A stretch of 7,354 nt of DNA from the NCBI GenBank assembly GCA_946409475.1, contig CAMJWQ010000173.1, positions 1 through 7,354 of the forward strand, given 5' to 3'. The number at the start of each line of letters is the position of its first letter. Positions within the stretch are counted from its first letter, which is position 1. The notes beneath the pieces are model-generated. The model saw nothing but the letters and a program-made list of their open reading frames with translations, did no database searches and was not told the origin of the DNA. The translations under genes and the position numbers were made by a program. Positions 5,718 through 7,354 of the stretch are shown piece after piece. Source of the DNA: an uncultured Lachnospiraceae bacterium (GTDB lineage: Bacteria; Bacillota; Clostridia; Lachnospirales; Lachnospiraceae).

Positions 5718-7232
5718 ATGAAAACAGCAAAAATCATAATAGATAAATATTTCCTTATAGGGAAAGCAGATGACAGAATATTTGGTTCCTTTATCGAACA
5801 TTTGGGAAGAGCCGTATATGGAGGCATTTATCAGGAGGAAAGTCCTCTGGCCGATGAGAAGGGCTTCCGGAAAGATGTACTGGCACTGGTGAGAGAATTG
5901 AAGGTGCCTGTCATTCGCTATCCGGGAGGTAATTTCGTATCCGGATTCCGTTGGGAAGACAGCGTTGGACCGAAGGAACAAAGACCGGTCAGACCGGATT
6001 TGGCATGGCAGGTCATAGAAACAAATCAGTTTGGCTTAAATGAGTTCGCAGAATGGTCAAAGCTGGCAGGCAGTGATATTATGATGGCAGTAAATCTGGG
6101 GACCAGAGGCCCGGAGGATGCAAAAAACCTGTTGGAATACTGTAACTTTAAAAAAGGAACCTATTATAGTGATTTGCGGCGGAGGCACGGATACGAAGCT
6201 CCCCACGATATCAAATTATGGTGTCTGGGAAATGAAATGGATGGTCCATGGCAAATTGGACAGAAAACAGCCGTTGAATACGGGAAAAGAGCCGCAGAGA
6301 CGTCAAGAATGATGAAGCTTTTGGATCCCGGCATTGAAACGGTGGCATGCGGAAGCTCCGGTTTAATGATGCCTACATTCGGAGAATGGGAATATACGGT
6401 TTTGAACGAATGCTATGATGAAGTGGATTACTTATCTCTGCATCAGTATTACGGAAACAGAGATAATGACACTAAGGATTACCTGGCAGGCAATGCAGGT
6501 ATGGAGGATTTTATTACCTCGGTAATAGCAATCTGCGATGCGGTGAAAGGAAAAAAGCATAGTAAGAAGCAGATCGACTTATCCTTTGATGAGTGGAATA
6601 TATGGTATCACAGTGAGGAGCAGGATAAAAAACTGGAAAAATGGGTACAAATGCCCCATCAGCTAGAGGATGTATATAACTTTGAAGATGCTCTTTTGGC
6701 AGGCAGTATGCTGATTACTCTGCTTCGTCATGCAGACAGGGTAAAGATAGCATGTCTGGCACAGCTGGTAAATGTGATTGCTCCGATTATGACTTCAGAT
6801 ACGGGGGCGTGGAAGCAGACTATCTATTATCCGTATCTGCATGCCGGCTTATACGGACGGGGAACAGTGCTGCATACCCTGGTATCTTCCCCGTTATATG
6901 AAAGTAAGACCTATGGAGAGACAGCTTATCTGGATTCCGTTTGTATCTGGAAGGAGGATACGGAGGAGCTTACCATTTTTGCGGTAAATAAGAATCTGGA
7001 GGAGGATATGGAAGTAACCTGTGATTTGCGTCAATTTAACGGTTATCAAATCGTGGAACACCTTGTGCTTTTTCATGAGGATTTAAAGGCTGTAAATACG
7101 CAGGCCGATCCTGACAGGGTTTCTCCCGAAAGGGCAGGCATATCGAAGGTTGAGAATGGAATATTTTATACTGTTTTCATAAAACACAGCTGGAACGTGG
7201 TAAGATTAAAAAATCTTAAGGACCAGCCGTAA
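5718..7232 (+). CDS. abfA: Intracellular alpha-L-arabinofuranosidase, GH51
   Basis: A 504-residue retaining glycosidase (EC 3.2.1.55) that removes terminal alpha-L-arabinofuranosyl units from arabinan or arabinoxylan oligosaccharides. Its length is close to the roughly 500 residues of Bacillus and Geobacillus AbfA. The N-terminal part has the GH51 signature GSFIEHLGRAVYGGIY (23-38) and RYPGGNFVSGFRWED (67-81). The acid/base is E173 in LWCLGNEMDGPWQIG (codon 6234-6236) and the nucleophile is E292 in SFDEWNIWYHS (codon 6591-6593), in line with E175 and E294 of the Geobacillus enzyme. Both are intact. After the catalytic barrel, about the last 130 residues form the usual C-terminal beta domain. 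There is no signal peptide, so it acts in the cytoplasm on sugars brought in by the transporter encoded upstream. The start is set by AGGAG at 5703-5707. Confidence 0.96.
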   Translation: MKTAKIIIDKYFLIGKADDRIFGSFIEHLGRAVYGGIYQEESPLADEKGFRKDVLALVRELKVPVIRYPGGNFVSGFRWEDSVGPKEQRPVRPDLAWQVIETNQFGLNEFAEWSKLAGSDIMMAVNLGTRGPEDAKNLLEYCNFKKGTYYSDLRRRHGYEAPHDIKLWCLGNEMDGPWQIGQKTAVEYGKRAAETSRMMKLLDPGIETVACGSSGLMMPTFGEWEYTVLNECYDEVDYLSLHQYYGNRDNDTKDYLAGNAGMEDFITSVIAICDAVKGKKHSKKQIDLSFDEWNIWYHSEEQDKKLEKWVQMPHQLEDVYNFEDALLAGSMLITLLRHADRVKIACLAQLVNVIAPIMTSDTGAWKQTIYYPYLHAGLYGRGTVLHTLVSSPLYESKTYGETAYLDSVCIWKEDTEELTIFAVNKNLEEDMEVTCDLRQFNGYQIVEHLVLFHEDLKAVNTQADPDRVSPERAGISKVENGIFYTVFIKHSWNVVRLKNLKDQP

Positions 7233-7297
7233 GGATAATTATTATGAATTAATTTAAGCTGCTTATTTTATTATGGAAAAGAAATGGGAGAATTTCA

Positions 7298-7354
7298 ATG
7301 TATAGAAGTGAAGAATGCCGTAAAAAAGCAGAGGAATTAGTGGCAAAAATGACC
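7298..7354 (+). CDS. Start of a probable GH3 beta-glycosidase (3' partial)
   Basis: Only the first 19 codons are inside the window: MYRSEECRKKAEELVAKMT. The ATG has GGGAG (7286-7290) seven bases upstream. The pattern of a charged helix ending in ELVAKMT resembles the beginning of GH3 enzymes, where it usually runs into an LEEK motif. There is no signal peptide, so the product would be cytoplasmic. A GH3 beta-xylosidase or beta-glucosidase would complement GH51 by cutting the debranched backbone. It lies 65 bp after GH51 with no terminator between them, so it is probably in the same transcript. The family call rests on very few residues. Confidence 0.55.
   Translation, partial: MYRSEECRKKAEELVAKMT

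Noticed and set aside
7201..7218. Hairpin TAAGATT-AAAA-AATCTTA as a terminator of the operon
   Set aside because: It lies inside the last codons of GH51, is short and A/T-rich, and has no T-run after it; the next gene follows closely with its own ribosome site.
7233..7297. AT-rich gap between GH51 and the next gene as a promoter or terminator
   Set aside because: No convincing -35/-10 pair or stem longer than about five base pairs was found; it looks like a simple operon spacer.
1..7354. Search for a novel defence, mobile or RNA-based system
   Set aside because: All genes fit a known type of sugar-uptake locus; no transposase, integrase, repeat array, toxin-antitoxin pair, tRNA or rRNA was seen on either strand.

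Overview
The window holds one carbohydrate-uptake locus, with every gene on the + strand. The organism is probably a low-GC Gram-positive, most likely a gut or rumen Clostridia/Lachnospiraceae-type bacterium. This is inferred from the AT-rich DNA, strong AGGAGG-type ribosome binding sites, GTG starts beside ATG starts, a Gram-positive style lipoprotein, and the YesM/YesN-like sensor plus CUT1 transporter layout. The species cannot be named from the sequence.

Region by region. Positions 1-684 hold the C-terminal catalytic part of a YesM-type sensor histidine kinase, cut off by the window start. It overlaps by 29 bp a full-length response regulator with a C-terminal AraC-type DNA-binding domain (656-2257). 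A 157-bp gap follows (2258-2414) with a perfect TATAAT -10 box, AGTGAAT-like direct repeats upstream, and an AT-rich dyad lying over the -10 box and probable transcription start. Next comes a transport operon: a sugar-binding lipoprotein (2415-3800), a strong intercistronic stem-loop (3819-3850), and two inner-membrane permeases (3867-4742 and 4746-5576). After a 141-bp gap comes an intracellular GH51 alpha-L-arabinofuranosidase (5718-7232). The window ends 19 codons into another gene, probably a GH3 beta-glycosidase (7298-7354).

How the parts fit. The kinase presumably senses an extracellular sugar and phosphorylates the regulator, which would switch on the promoter in front of the binding-protein gene. 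The lipoprotein captures an oligosaccharide and the two permeases import it. No ATPase gene is present here, so a shared MsmX/UgpC-type ATPase encoded elsewhere probably powers transport. In the cytoplasm GH51 removes terminal arabinofuranosyl units and the GH3 enzyme probably cuts the remaining backbone. The best-supported substrate is arabino-oligosaccharides or arabinoxylo-oligosaccharides, inferred from the enzymes and not from the binding protein itself.

I found no defence system, mobile element, CRISPR array, tRNA or rRNA. This is a known type of locus. The least explained parts are the regulatory sequences at 2279-2357, the hairpin at 3819-3850, and the odd leader in front of the GH51 gene (5608-5717).
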